From: Symbiodinium natans
Taxonomy: Eukaryota; Sar; Dinophyceae; Suessiales; Symbiodiniaceae
NCBI GenBank assembly: GCA_905221605.1
Contig: CAJNDS010002105.1
Coordinates: forward strand, 62,001-126,000
Length of the DNA: 64,000 nt
Direction of reading: 5' to 3'
In this document: positions 1-10,379 of the stretch, piece after piece
How the letters are laid out: every line of letters starts with the position of its first letter
How positions within the stretch are numbered: the stretch's first letter is position 1
The notes under the pieces: model-generated
What the model saw: only the letters and a program-made list of their open reading frames with translations
The model's database searches: none
Told to the model about the DNA's origin: nothing
Translations under genes and position numbers: made by a program

Positions 1-1610
1 TGGGCAGCACTATGACTATGCTGTGGGAGGGTGGAGCTGAGCGTGTGAGCTTTTGAGGTGTTTGAGCCCGAGTCTGCTCATGACAAGTTCCGACAAAGGC
101 CGCTTGCATACACTAGCATCCGGAAGCACTCGGGAAGAGCTGCAGCTTCGCAAAGGTTTGCACAAGGCTCGATGCAACTTTGCATGTGTTTGACTCGCCT
201 CTGTGGTTCAGCCTGGCCATGGCCACCGTTCCCATGTTTTCTGAATCAGAATTGCATGCTCATGAAGGGCATGCTTGCAACTGCCTACTAGAATCTAGAG
301 AAGCAGCGGCTGTCACCTCACTTGAAGTTTAAGGTTCCCATGGGCTCTCCATGATTTGAAAAGAAACTGCAGCGTGTACATGGGCAGCGAAGTCGAAACC
401 ATTGCGGTGCAGGCGCAGCGGGGCGCAGCCCCCCTCCCACCCTCCCACCCAACCTTGCAAATCAAGCTTCCGACTCGGTTGCAGGGAGGGTGTCGCTGGA
501 CATGTCTGTTAGCTTGCAGAATATTGCAGATCCTCGATGCGGAATCGGGAGCTGCACACCTGCGTCGCACCGACCAGGCAAGCTCGGGTAACGAAAGGCG
601 TGCTCCCGCGCCAAAAGGCAGTGACCTCGGTTGCTTTGAGGACTTGCAGCGAGGGGACTCCGAACAATGCTCAGGCTCCGGCACCCTCTTCTCGCGCAAT
701 ACGCTGCGCGCAGTCGATCACACCCTCAACGTGAGCCGTGCTTTGTTGCATTGTCGCAGTGTCACTTCAGGTGATCCAGGGCCTTGTAGTTTCTCCTCTC
801 CGCTTCTGGCAGGGTGGCATCGTTGGAGAGCCGAACAAGGGAAACCTCCCCAAGATGATGCCAAGGCCAAGTACAGCAGCGACATATAGTGAATATAGTA
901 TGCGGCATGGTTGTTTTTTCGCCATGCAGCTCTCACCTCACAAGGGCACGAAAACAGTGCTGCCAGCCCGCCAGCAGCTGTCGCCTCACCGGCGTACAGA
1001 AAATGCCAGAATTTAGCAGAATCTGCTTGAAGAACTCTTTTGCCGAAACTCCGCTTTGACAATGCTCACTGCGTACGGCCCGGGCACAGAAGAGTCGCGA
1101 TCCAAAGTCCATCTTAGTTCAGGGAAGCAGGAAGAATGAGGCAAAATCATGCAAATTGGTTCTTGAGGATGCGCTCTCTGGCAAATTTATGGGCTTTGAC
1201 CAGCTTCCTACTAGCGGCGGCGAACTGGTCCTCTGAGGGGGCCACCTCCCGATACTGGGAAAGGGTATCCCTGAAGACTTGGAACCTCAGATCCGGACCG
1301 CATCAGCACAGTGGTAGCAAGACTGTCGGGGGGGAATGTCGGCACAGATTCCCTCAAGTAAGGCAACTTTAAGGCCAGAAATGGCCAGAAAAATGTCGAA
1401 GGTTCACTTCTCCAGTCACAGGCAATCAACAGGCAACCAGCGCAAGCTTGCTAAAATGTTGAGCGCGCTGCAGGCCATAGCGGCTGCTAGCATAGAACAC
1501 CTCTCTTCGAAACATTTTCGCCGCTCTCCAGAGTCCATTCAGACCATCCAGAGCTGTGGCAGGAAGCATCCAGAGAGGATGTGACAATCCATGACATCTC
1601 CCCTGACATT
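1..1610. other. No gene recognised at the left end
   Basis: I see only short overlapping open frames on both strands, without a recognisable domain, a coherent exon chain or a strong repeat. The GC-rich composition matches the gene-bearing parts of the window, so unrecognised exons may be present. Confidence 0.4.
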
Positions 1611-1613
1611 TCC

Positions 1614-2168
1614 CTAAATCCCTTCGAACCCGCCTGTCTCCAAATGCCAGCGCCCAAGCCATTGTAAAGGCTCGAGAAGCCGGACTTGGTCAGAATGGTT
1701 CACATACAGCGATGGCTCGTGGCAGTTACAGTACATATTGTTCTGTGTGCTCATTATATTCGTGCCATAGCAAATTTCACAGAATTTCACAGTCTCGGCT
1801 TCTACATCTCCGAGTGAGTCTTCACAAGACTCGCAGTTTGAATCTGAGTCGCATGCCTTCTTGACTGTGTCCGCAGCGAAGGTGGCCAGGCTCAGCTTCA
1901 CACCCGGATTCTGCAGCCAAGGCTTCAACAAACTACACACGCACAACAAAAGCTGGAAAAGCGCTCCAGCCATGGCAGGGCGAAAGCTAGGGCCCATTAG
2001 GGCCTCAATGTTCCGCGCGGCCGCGTCTCTACGGCTTGGCAGGAGCAGCAACAATGCTGGTTCCCTCAAACGATCGTCGAGCAGTCTAGCCATGAGAGGT
2101 GACTCACAGCGAGGCAGTTCCTCAAGATTGACTTTTGCAGCAGCTGCCGCAGTCACGCTTTCGAACAA
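1614..2168 (-). CDS. Hypothetical protein segment, Leu/Ala-rich then Cys-rich
   Basis: This is one of the longest uninterrupted minus-strand frames outside simple repeats (184 codons). It starts with an Ala-rich stretch, continues with a Leu/Arg-rich part (LLDDRLREPALLLLLPSRRD), then a hydrophobic segment (MAGALFQLLLCVCSLL) that could be a membrane helix or the end of an exon, and finishes with an acidic Cys-rich part (CDSDSNCESCEDSLGD, then CEICYG). The Cys spacing does not match a zinc-binding fold I know. Since genes here are cut into short exons, the frame may fuse two exons with a translated intron. The antisense frame is also partly open, so coding status is probable rather than certain. 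Confidence 0.4.
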   Translation of the reverse strand: MFESVTAAAAAKVNLEELPRCESPLMARLLDDRLREPALLLLLPSRRDAAARNIEALMGPSFRPAMAGALFQLLLCVCSLLKPWLQNPGVKLSLATFAADTVKKACDSDSNCESCEDSLGDVEAETVKFCEICYGTNIMSTQNNMYCNCHEPSLYVNHSDQVRLLEPLQWLGRWHLETGGFEGI

Positions 2169-2257
2169 GCTGTAAGCTCAAATAACCTGGCAGAATTTGT
2201 TTGTGCGTTGGGCTTATACTTCTTGAGGAAATTTAAGGGGTCGGGGAGCGGTGGGGG

Positions 2258-2280
2258 CCCCCCCCCCCCCTCCCCCTCCT
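2258..2280. repeat. Poly-C tract
   Basis: A run of 13 C is followed by a short C/T continuation. It is a homopolymer tract of the kind scattered through the window. Confidence 0.85.
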
Positions 2281-2639
2281 GCGCCTGCGTGACCTTATAT
2301 TTCTGAGATATCATGCGAAAAGTTCCCCATGTCCTGCTTGGCCCAAGCAGTAATTTGCAAAGAAGAACTCCCGCAAGCTCCCAGGAGCTAGCTTTCGTGA
2401 AAAACGTTAGAGCAATGCATGTGTGACACTGAATCCGAAGTTTCTCCAAGCATGGCAGAGGCTAAGGGAGGGCCTGCATACTCGCGAGGTTCATCCTAAT
2501 GCCCAGGGTGTTCACCTGAGCTTGAGGATGCATGGGCTGTGCCAGCCTGCTTGCGCCGAAGCATCACGCATGCAAAGGAAAAAGCATTCGGTGATTTGGG
2601 GGTACGAGCCGGGAGGGTCCTGAACCAAAATAAAGTCCG

Positions 2640-3181
2640 TCAGCCCAGTTGCTGGGTGGATGAAGATCCACCCAAAAATTCCCCCGACCTTGGCTGACGA
2701 CTGGCTTTGGATAGGCGGGTCAGAGAAGCGCGCTCCAAAAGCTTGAGGGCGATGGGCGAAAGCCTCTCTTCATGCTTTGAATTACGATTCAATTCCAGCT
2801 GCCCATGATGCGCAAAACTCTGCAGCCAGGAAGGAAGTGTGGCAGAGTTCGATCCAATCTTTTGAACACTAAACTGATTTGCACATTCAGAACCCGACGC
2901 CCGAGGTCGAAAAAGCAACCCAGCCTTGGCGCGAAAAAAACCGCTGACTGGGGCAGCTGGGGCTGCCGGGTGTAGAGATTAGTGAGGGGCTAGCAGCGGC
3001 TAGCAGCAGCACCTAGTCGTAGTTCTACAGCAACATGCCTCACGCCAAGCTTTCTTCCTGTAGACACTCTCAGCATCACAACATGTTCTTGCAGTTGCTG
3101 CAGGGTGGCTTGACTGGCCCAGACATCAAACTCGGCGTGGAGGAGTCTTATGCTTACGGTGCTCTGGGATGACCGTGTCAC
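2640..3181 (-). CDS. Candidate exons of an unassigned minus-strand gene
   Basis: Two exon-like frames lie here. At 2990-3181 the minus strand reads SIRLLHAEFDVWASQATLQQ and continues LQEHVVMLRV, an amphipathic helical composition. At 2640-2918 it reads SATLPSWLQSFAHHGQLELN and later SPIALKLLERASLTRL. Orientation agrees with the other genes in the window. I recognise no family and did not resolve splice junctions. They could belong to one gene with the 1.6-2.2 kb frame downstream. Confidence 0.3.
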
Positions 3182-3214
3182 AAAATGTCACAAAATGTCA
3201 CAAAATGTCACAAA
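3176..3214. repeat. 10-bp tandem repeat, about 4 copies
   Basis: The unit TGTCACAAAA is repeated head to tail almost four times without mismatch. It is one of many short duplications with a 10-bp unit in this window. Confidence 0.95.
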
Positions 3215-4788
3215 GAGGAGTCTCCGACTCAGCTCCGGGTCACCGGCCTGGTAGCGGCTTGGATGCCATAGCTAAGCTGCGAGGAAAGGAACTAACAGGG
3301 TTGAATGTCAGCTGAGAGCCGTCGACATACCGGGGCAAAAATATTAAGCATCCCCAACTGAGAGGTCGTTGCATGTCTTTGCCTGATGCCAGCACCCATC
3401 TGGTGAGGGGCGCGACTCGCGCAGCTCTCATGCTCGCATTTTGCTGACAAGTTTGCCTCGCTCATTGTGCGCATGCTCTTCAAGCTGGCGCCAGCAGAGC
3501 TGTGCCGACAATGGATGTCGTACCACTCCTGAGCACTGCACGCACTGCCTGAAGCTTACAGCAAAAACAACGGCAACGCCTTTCCCGAGAGTCCGGAAGG
3601 GTGCCAGCAATACATGCTCTCAACTCCAACATCTTCCAACATCAGGCCTGGCCTCGTCATCCTTGCTCTCGATGGGAAAACATGCCCTCAATGTGGCGAA
3701 GTCTCGGTCCACATACCTTCCGAAGAAAGACCACAGAGAGCGAGCCCAGATCCCGAGTGTCCCTTGGCAAATTCGGCTCCGGTGCCTGGCGGGCCCGGCA
3801 GCGAAGCTTGGTGCGTCGGCGCTTGCATCGTGAACCTTGTTTTGGAGGGGCAAAGGGCTTCGAAGGGTTCTCCAGGTTCTTGACAAGGCGCAGCACATGG
3901 AAACACATTGCAGTAAGTGCTCCTCGCATGCTGAGAGGTGCACCAAACACAAGCTGCGGCAAAGATCCAGCGTGGTTCCTGTGCCATGCTTTTGCAAGGT
4001 GTGTTTCGCTGTTTCGCTTCGAGGATGATGTGATGATGTTGCCTCTGCTTTGTGCAGGACCGAGGATGATGTGCCACGGATGCGCTGTGTGGTCCGTGCC
4101 CGGCCTTCATCCCTCCAAGCCGCTCCATCCACTCCCGACGCATCCTGCTGCAGGCAGTCTTTGTGTCTTCACCAGAAAGTTGTCTGCGCCACCGAAGCCT
4201 CTCTGTAGACGTTGCAATGGGTACACAAGGCATGGAGCCAACACAGGCGCAGTTCTAACTTCGCTTTGAGCTCTCAAGCTGAATGGAGATCAGCATCCTC
4301 GCCGAAATCGCCAGCATGTGTCAATGGCCTGCATACGACACACGAAGGAATCCAGGAGAGGTATTCGATCCGACTCGCACTGGAAAAGAGAAATATTTAT
4401 TTATCTGTATTTGCTTATGTAGATATTTGTAATTATCTTCCGTGCCATTAAACTGATTTTCCTTTTTTGCGGCCCGCGGAGGTGCCGGTATGTGCTGGCC
4501 ATTTCGCGATGCCTTCCATGCTCATCCTTGAGATGTTCGGCTTTGTGACGGCTTTGCGGCACCACCTCACACATGTTTTTGGAGATGCAAGAGTTGGGAG
4601 TCCAAGTTGGAAGAGCAAGGCGGGATGCTACTGCATGGCAGTGTAACATTGCAAATAAAGGCAGCAAAAGCAAGATTCAGTGGTTTCCCTTCACAGACTG
4701 CAAAACGAACTACTCACCGAGACGCACAGAAGATATTGACATGTTGAGAAGTTCCGGGAAGTTCCGGCAAGTTGGGGGTCGTTTGGAC

Positions 4789-5611
4789 TTGCCGTGCCTT
4801 GAAGTCCCGATAGCCAAGCTGGGATGCCTCCAAAAGCACAAGGAGTCGACGCATTCGCCGCAGTGTCACTTTTTCCCCGCTGTTTGTGGGTTTGATGTTG
4901 GTCTTAGATGCAAGTACCCATGCAAGATCCCTGTGCCGTCATCTTTCGAACTTGAGCAGCATTCCGTCCTGCAAGATGTAGTTGAGGCTGTTCAGCTCCT
5001 GCTTCTTGAAACATGCTGGTCACGAATGCTTGGCATTGCTCAGTGAGCTAAGAAAAATCTGCTGAGCTAAAGCCAAGGCACAAGAGACATGTATGTCGGC
5101 TTCGATGGCAGCTCCGACAACTGACCACGCCACTCACAAAGTCCATGTGCTCCAACCCGTTGAAAGATGGACACGAACCAGCAGGGCACCTGCTGAAGAA
5201 TCAAGCCGTCAGCTCCTTCAGTGTCAAGCTTCAGGTACCTCTTCCGGAATAGGACTCCTACCAGTTGCACCATTGCGGCTGTTCAGGCACGAGTTTGCAG
5301 CTTGTCAGCATGCTTCAGCCACTCAGTCACAGGCCATGGCGTGCCGTACTTGACGAAGAGGTCCTTGGCAGGTGACATCTGTCTGACATCGCTTCATAAC
5401 CTGTTTTTCTACAGCTGAGAACAGTGTGCAAACGAACTGAAGTTGCTGGAATACCAAGTGCATACGAAGCACAAGCGCATGTCAATCTACAGGCTAATCT
5501 TATTCCTCTGTACTGTTTAGCTTCGCCTTCTCATATTTGTAATCGTAACCCTGACTGCAGCTCTAATTCAAAACTAACTGACAGGCTAGTAGTAGTAGTA
5601 GTAGTAGTAGC

Positions 5612-5653
<42 letters not shown>

Positions 5654-8600
5654 TGTTGTTGTTCCAGTTCTTGGGGGAAGTCATATACAGGTAGTAAGTG
5701 TCACACGGCCATTTGGTTTTGCATCTTGGGCCGGGGGCGAGGTTACAATTAAATTTGCGGGCTAAATTTTTTGGAAAGACATGTATTAATAAATTTATTT
5801 CTTCTTAGTGAGAGTATCCCCCCATAAGTTCTATTTCGAAGCTCATTTGGCGCCCCCGGTTGTCCCAGTAGCTGTCCTTCATTATTGCCCAATATTGCCG
5901 GACTTTTCCGAATGTCCAGAATTATCGGCTCTCCCCAAATAAACGATTCAAATAAGATTCAGCACAATTATTATCATCAGGGCCTTATTATTTCCCAAGT
6001 GAATTCTGATATCGACTGACATTTAACTTACACGTAGGTCATGAACCTCCGCAGTAGTGCTTACAGAATCATGATCTCCAATAGTTGGCCGTTTAGTCAG
6101 ATACATGTCCAAAAACGAATGAAATTCGTTCGTTGGTCTATAATCACAATTGCTCTTCCCCACCGACGATTGAAAATCAGAGTCAACGCAGATATTTCAT
6201 CAGGGGCTAGTAGTTGGCCGACGCGCTGCGGATTGCCTGGTAGTTTCCTTGTTTCTCACGGGATTGGGGGGGGGGGGGGGGTGGGGGGGGGGGGGGGATA
6301 GGAACGTCATTCATATTGCATCCATGCCCAAAACACAGGTATTTACGGTGTTTTCGCCTCTTCGCACAACATACTTCGCAACGGTGTGGAACAACAAACG
6401 TTGTCACAAGCGTCCATGCCTGTCGTGGCCATGCCCAAAACACTGGTATTTACAGCGTTTTTGCCTGTTTGTACAGCATACCGTGCAAGGATGTTGAACA
6501 AGACAAGTTGTCACAAGCATCCATGCCTTTCGCGACCATGCCCAAAACACTGGTATTTACAGCGTTTTTGCTTCTTTGTACACATACTGCAAAAGGATGC
6601 GGAACAAGAAAAGCTGTCACAAGTGTCCATGCCTTTGGCGACCATGCCCAAATCTTGCACTGAAAACCCGAACACGCGCGTCCAAAAAAGAATAGTTTAA
6701 GAACCCCCCCAAAAACAGATCTTTTGCTCCGTACCACACCTGCCAATACGAACGATGTGTCACGCAGAGGCCGTGCCCAGGCAAACTACAGCGCGTGAAC
6801 CTAGTAGTTATTCCACTGCTTGAGCTATGATAACAAGCGGCTTGAAATTCAAAATACTGTTTGTCGTTCAATTCCGCAGGTGCTGTGTTTCTTGAACTAA
6901 TGGTGATGACTACTGGAAAATCAGTATTGGATATAGGGTTCAATTCCATTATGTGACTTGCCATGGCCTCTATATAATCATACTCCTAAACAACTATTCT
7001 ACTTCTTCTATAACCAAAGAATAATCACATTGCACTTCGTTATTCCTAAAAGTCCAAGGTTCAACTGTTGGCTAAGTATGGTTACTTCGCTCAAAATAAC
7101 AATGTAACTAACTTTCCTTCTTCATTAACATAGTCTGATGTTAGATCTGCAATATGTCAATGAGCTACAGTGTTAACCCGCCGGCTTTCAACAAAAGAGT
7201 TTAGACTACAAATGATCAGATAATGATGCGCCTTAGCTGTCCACTTTGAGCGCCGAAGCTCATTTGGCGCATCGTTTCAGAGATATGTGCTGGACCTCCT
7301 CCAGCTATGTCACCCAATTTGTTTTTACATGCTGAACTTGGATAGGAACTACGGTCAATAATTTAATTCTACTCATTACAACGAATAAACTGAGTCTTGA
7401 GCATCCACTGCTACTCGAATCTCAGAAAGCCTGTGCGCGCACATGCATAACCGTGGTCTTGGCATTACGTGGCAATAATTGGATACTCGATCTACTCAAT
7501 CTGGATGCAAACCCGTAGGAGATTTGATAGACCCAACGTCCGAAGATTAACCCTCATCTCCATCTCCTTGTGTGAAGCTGCTTCTCAATTTGGCTCGAGT
7601 TTCTGCATCGAACCTTAAAACCCTTCTACACTGAGATTGTCAAAGCCTATGCCTTACATAACCCTCAGCCCTTCAAGGTGCCCTTAACCCGCATCCTACG
7701 CCCAAGAGGCCAGTAGATATTGAATATCTACTTCTTGGGTGGGGGAGGGGGGGGGCAGCAGATGTGTAGATATAAATGGTCACCTCCTCTGTCGCACTGT
7801 CCATTTGTCCTTGTATGGGTTATACAGATACAACGTATCGAAAATACGTCAATGCCGATGCTTCCCGGTTGAAATATCCTTTCCTTCGACATGGTTCTGC
7901 ATTCATGTGTGTTCTTATACCGACATTTGCTTCAACGAAGCCGCTTCATGATAACCATTTCTGTTCGTCTGATTTCTGAAGCTCTCTGTCTCTGCTCTGC
8001 ACGTATTTCTGTTGTAGTCCACTTGCTACACATCCTCTCTGTGCTACTATCATATCATTGGACATCACATATTTCAATTCTGGTTGATTCTCAGCCAGTT
8101 CATTAGTTTACATGACTTTGCTTGTGTGCAAAGGTTATTCAGCCTAATGACTTCGGGCTAAGTATTTTTTTGTAATTAGGCGCAAATTCTGTGACTAACA
8201 AGTGGCCTTTAACTTGAATTATCTGTTTCTGACTTGATGAGCTATACTCCGAAATCATTTCCCCACCTGAATACTGAAAATAACTAAGTATGGTTGGAGG
8301 CGGGTTGTATGAGTATACGGTTATAGCCGAACGCCGCTTTCTGACCGTGTCTGTCGGACTACAGTGTTTACAAAGCAGTAGTCTTTTTTGGATCTTGGAT
8401 TCTTAGGTCTCGAATGCTTGGATCTCGGAGTCTGGGGCCTGAAGGTCTGGAACCCTTGGCGCAAAAAGCACTGAGCAAAACACCTCGACAACAAGGCCCG
8501 CAGAAAGCATAGCGTACATAGCGGTCTCGCGAAATCTAAGTCTACTTTCGCGAACACCGTCGCGGACCGTCGCACCATGCCTTCAGGCTTGCAATTGTCG

Positions 8601-9930
8601 GCTTGAAAAAACGGCTCATGCAGGACCTTTGATCGCAACCCCAATTTATTTTGCGCGACCAGCGGCGGACCTATTCAATTGACGGTGAAGCCAAGAGGTA
8701 CATGCGCAGTCAGAAATCCTGGTTACATTCGAGCAGCGGCGAGGCTGACAGTCGCAACGTTGACGGCGTCAGCCTGCGCTTGGGCCCGAGGCTTGCCCAG
8801 TCGTCTGCTTATAATGCTGGATTCTGCTTGAAGACCAGATGCTGCGGCATTGCATATGCCGAACACAATTTGCTTGGCTCGTGCTTCTCTTCTGTTGGAA
8901 CAGATTGCAGGATCTTGTTTGCTCCTTGCCGACCTTGACCGACTTTGCTTTGCATGGTATCCATGCATACGTATGTCAGAGCCCGATTTTGGCTTATAGG
9001 CAACGGCAGGGCATGAGTGGACACTCCAGGTCCTCCGTGTCGTACCTGTGCCCCACACTCCGCAGGCAGCCTGGGGGACTTAATCGCCGATGCAAGCCGA
9101 TGCAAGAAAACACAGTTTGACAGCTCATGCTCGCGAAAATGTAGCCGGCATGACTGCTCCACTCAGAGTCTTCCTTGTTGACGTACAGGATGACGGAATC
9201 AGCCTCATCAGCCTCATATAGTCGGGCATGCCACAGGTTGAACAATGTTGAACAATGTTGAACACCGAGCTCTCAAGAACGGGAGCGAGGCTGAGGCGCT
9301 CAGAGAATGTTTCGAACAAAAAAACACCCCGCACTCTCGCGTGCCGTCCGCAATGTACTTCTGTTTGCATCCTGAGCGCTGACGTCGCCCCAACAACTGT
9401 CGGACTCCACACCGCCTTCTCCTGCGCATGTTCTCTCTTCATGCCGATTTGTGTCGTTTGAGCTCATGGATGACAGATGATGACGGGGTCAGGGCAGTTG
9501 CTTCAAGTGTCTTCATAATATGGAGATCAGACTGAGTGCCTTCCTCCAGCACCAGGCGGCCAGTGCTCAGGTGGCTTTGAAGACGTTTGCGGAGGGCCTC
9601 GCACATGAATTCGGCACTGCCAGTTGCATCCGTGCGCTGGCAGCCATGACCCCAAAATCCCCAAACTGACATCAGCATCAGATCAGCACCGCGCTGCAGC
9701 AGCAGCGGGATTCGGTTCTACCGCAACGACCTGTTCGTACAACCCGGCATGTTGCCGCTGGGCATTGATATCAGTGGAACGTGGGTTTCAAGCAAGCCTT
9801 GTAGCCCGCAGCAAGGTATCGCTCGCCTATCAGGATACCCAGCCCATCACATCCACAGTACTGCGTCTCATCGCAGGAAGGGCACTGCTTTGACCATAGT
9901 TCGCCCCAATGTCCATCACCAGCTTTGATC
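4789..9930 (-). CDS. FkbM-type SAM-dependent methyltransferase, partial
   Basis: FkbM-family proteins are Rossmann-fold enzymes that transfer a methyl group from S-adenosylmethionine, usually to an oxygen. The diagnostic order of motifs is present across eleven exons: SAM-binding LVMDIGANYGQ (9889-9930), ERYLAAGYK (9798-9826), VVAVEPNP (9693-9730), FMCEALRKRLQ (9544-9616), VILYVNKEDSEWSSH (9146-9212), AVNVATVSLA (8738-8773), DLFVKYGTPW (5335-5363), YLKLDTEGADGLIL (5190-5238), PTYMSL (5082-5111), ELNSLNYILQ (4969-4998) and GYRDFKARQ (4789-4827). Phases agree at every junction except one small missing exon between 9146 and 8773. The join of 8738 to 5363 is in phase and reads TVSLA-DLFVKYGTPW, so the 3.4-kb gap is an intron. 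Donors are GC, GA and GT. The N-terminus and the C-terminal end were not resolved; an open frame near 10.2-10.3 kb may be upstream sequence. Substrate unknown. Confidence 0.85.
5585..5664. repeat. (TAG)n microsatellite
   Basis: About 25 TAG units with one internal CAG, ending in four TTG units. It marks the left part of the AT-rich island. Confidence 0.98.
6265..6297. repeat. Interrupted poly-G tract
   Basis: Two G runs of about 16 are split by a single T. Runs of this length can form G-quadruplexes; they are also error-prone in assemblies. Confidence 0.95.
6322..6700. repeat. Diverged 107-bp tandem repeat, about 3.5 copies
   Basis: The phrase CCATGCCCAAA starts at 6322, 6429, 6536 and 6642, giving spacings of 107, 107 and 106 bp. 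Each unit continues with a GGTATTTAC-like phrase and a conserved GTCACAAG block. The copies differ by many substitutions, so the array is old. No protein family fits the translated units. Confidence 0.9.
8880..9120 (-). other. Interval between methyltransferase exons; missing small exon expected
   Basis: The exon ending at 9146 leaves phase 1 and the exon starting at 8773 begins in phase 0, so at least one further exon must lie between them. I could not choose it with confidence. One frame reads AKQIVFGI, which superficially resembles a DNA polymerase motif and is discussed under rejected observations. Confidence 0.4.
9238..9264. repeat. 10-bp tandem repeat, 2.7 copies
   Basis: Perfect head-to-tail copies of GTTGAACAAT within a methyltransferase intron. 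Confidence 0.95.
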
Positions 9931-10229
9931 CTGACAGACGAACGATCCTGTATCATGCAGCTTCAGTGCCATGTCGTTGCCATGCTTGGAGCAAATATCA
10001 GCGAACATTTCACATCCCTAACAATTTCGGTTGCAAGATTGTCACGAGGCCCCCGGTCCAACGCACGCGACATTCGGCGTGAGCAACAACAAGTGACCAA
10101 CGGGCGAACACCCTCAGGTCTTAAATGCAGGGGACCCCCCAGCTGCTCCCATGCGACTCTGACCGGCACCTTAGGGTGCTTTGCTGGAGTTCTGATGCAG
10201 AATGGCAGAATGGGCTGCCTCGATGTCTT

Positions 10230-10345
10230 GAATGACTGTGGAAGCTCTGGAAGACAGTCCCGCAGCTGGTCGGAGCACTTCAACGACATCCCGAAGCTGT
10301 CTGGGCTCTGCACGTCGGACCGTGTCTTCATCATGTCTCTCCACG
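10230..10345 (-). CDS. Candidate exon upstream of the methyltransferase
   Basis: One minus-strand frame reads RQLRDVVEVLRPAAGLSS followed by STVIQDIEAAHSAILHQN, a helical coding-like composition ending near a possible GC donor. It lies just upstream of the first recognised methyltransferase exon and may be its N-terminal region, but no family match confirms this. Confidence 0.3.
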
Positions 10346-10379
10346 GTATTCTTGCCAACACGAGCGTATCGTGCTGAGA

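Larger units (their letters stand above)
5400..8330. other. AT-rich island 1, inside an intron
   Basis: Composition changes from GC-rich to AT-rich after about 5.4 kb and back near 8.3 kb. The stretch holds a TAG microsatellite, a poly-G tract, a 107-bp tandem repeat and otherwise unremarkable sequence with only short open frames; none resembles a known protein. It lies wholly inside the intron between the methyltransferase exons at 8738-8773 and 5335-5363. No terminal inverted repeats or LTRs were seen by eye. Confidence 0.75.

Noticed and set aside
3601-4269. Plus-strand frame of 222 codons and three overlapping minus frames
   Set aside because: Frames are open on both strands at once with no domain or exon chain. 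Length alone is not evidence in this GC-rich sequence.
8820-8930. Minus-strand AKQIVFGI resembling motif B of family A DNA polymerases (theta type)
   Set aside because: The following Tyr-Gly is missing, no other polymerase motif is near, and the flanking exons clearly encode a methyltransferase. It lies in an intron between methyltransferase exons.
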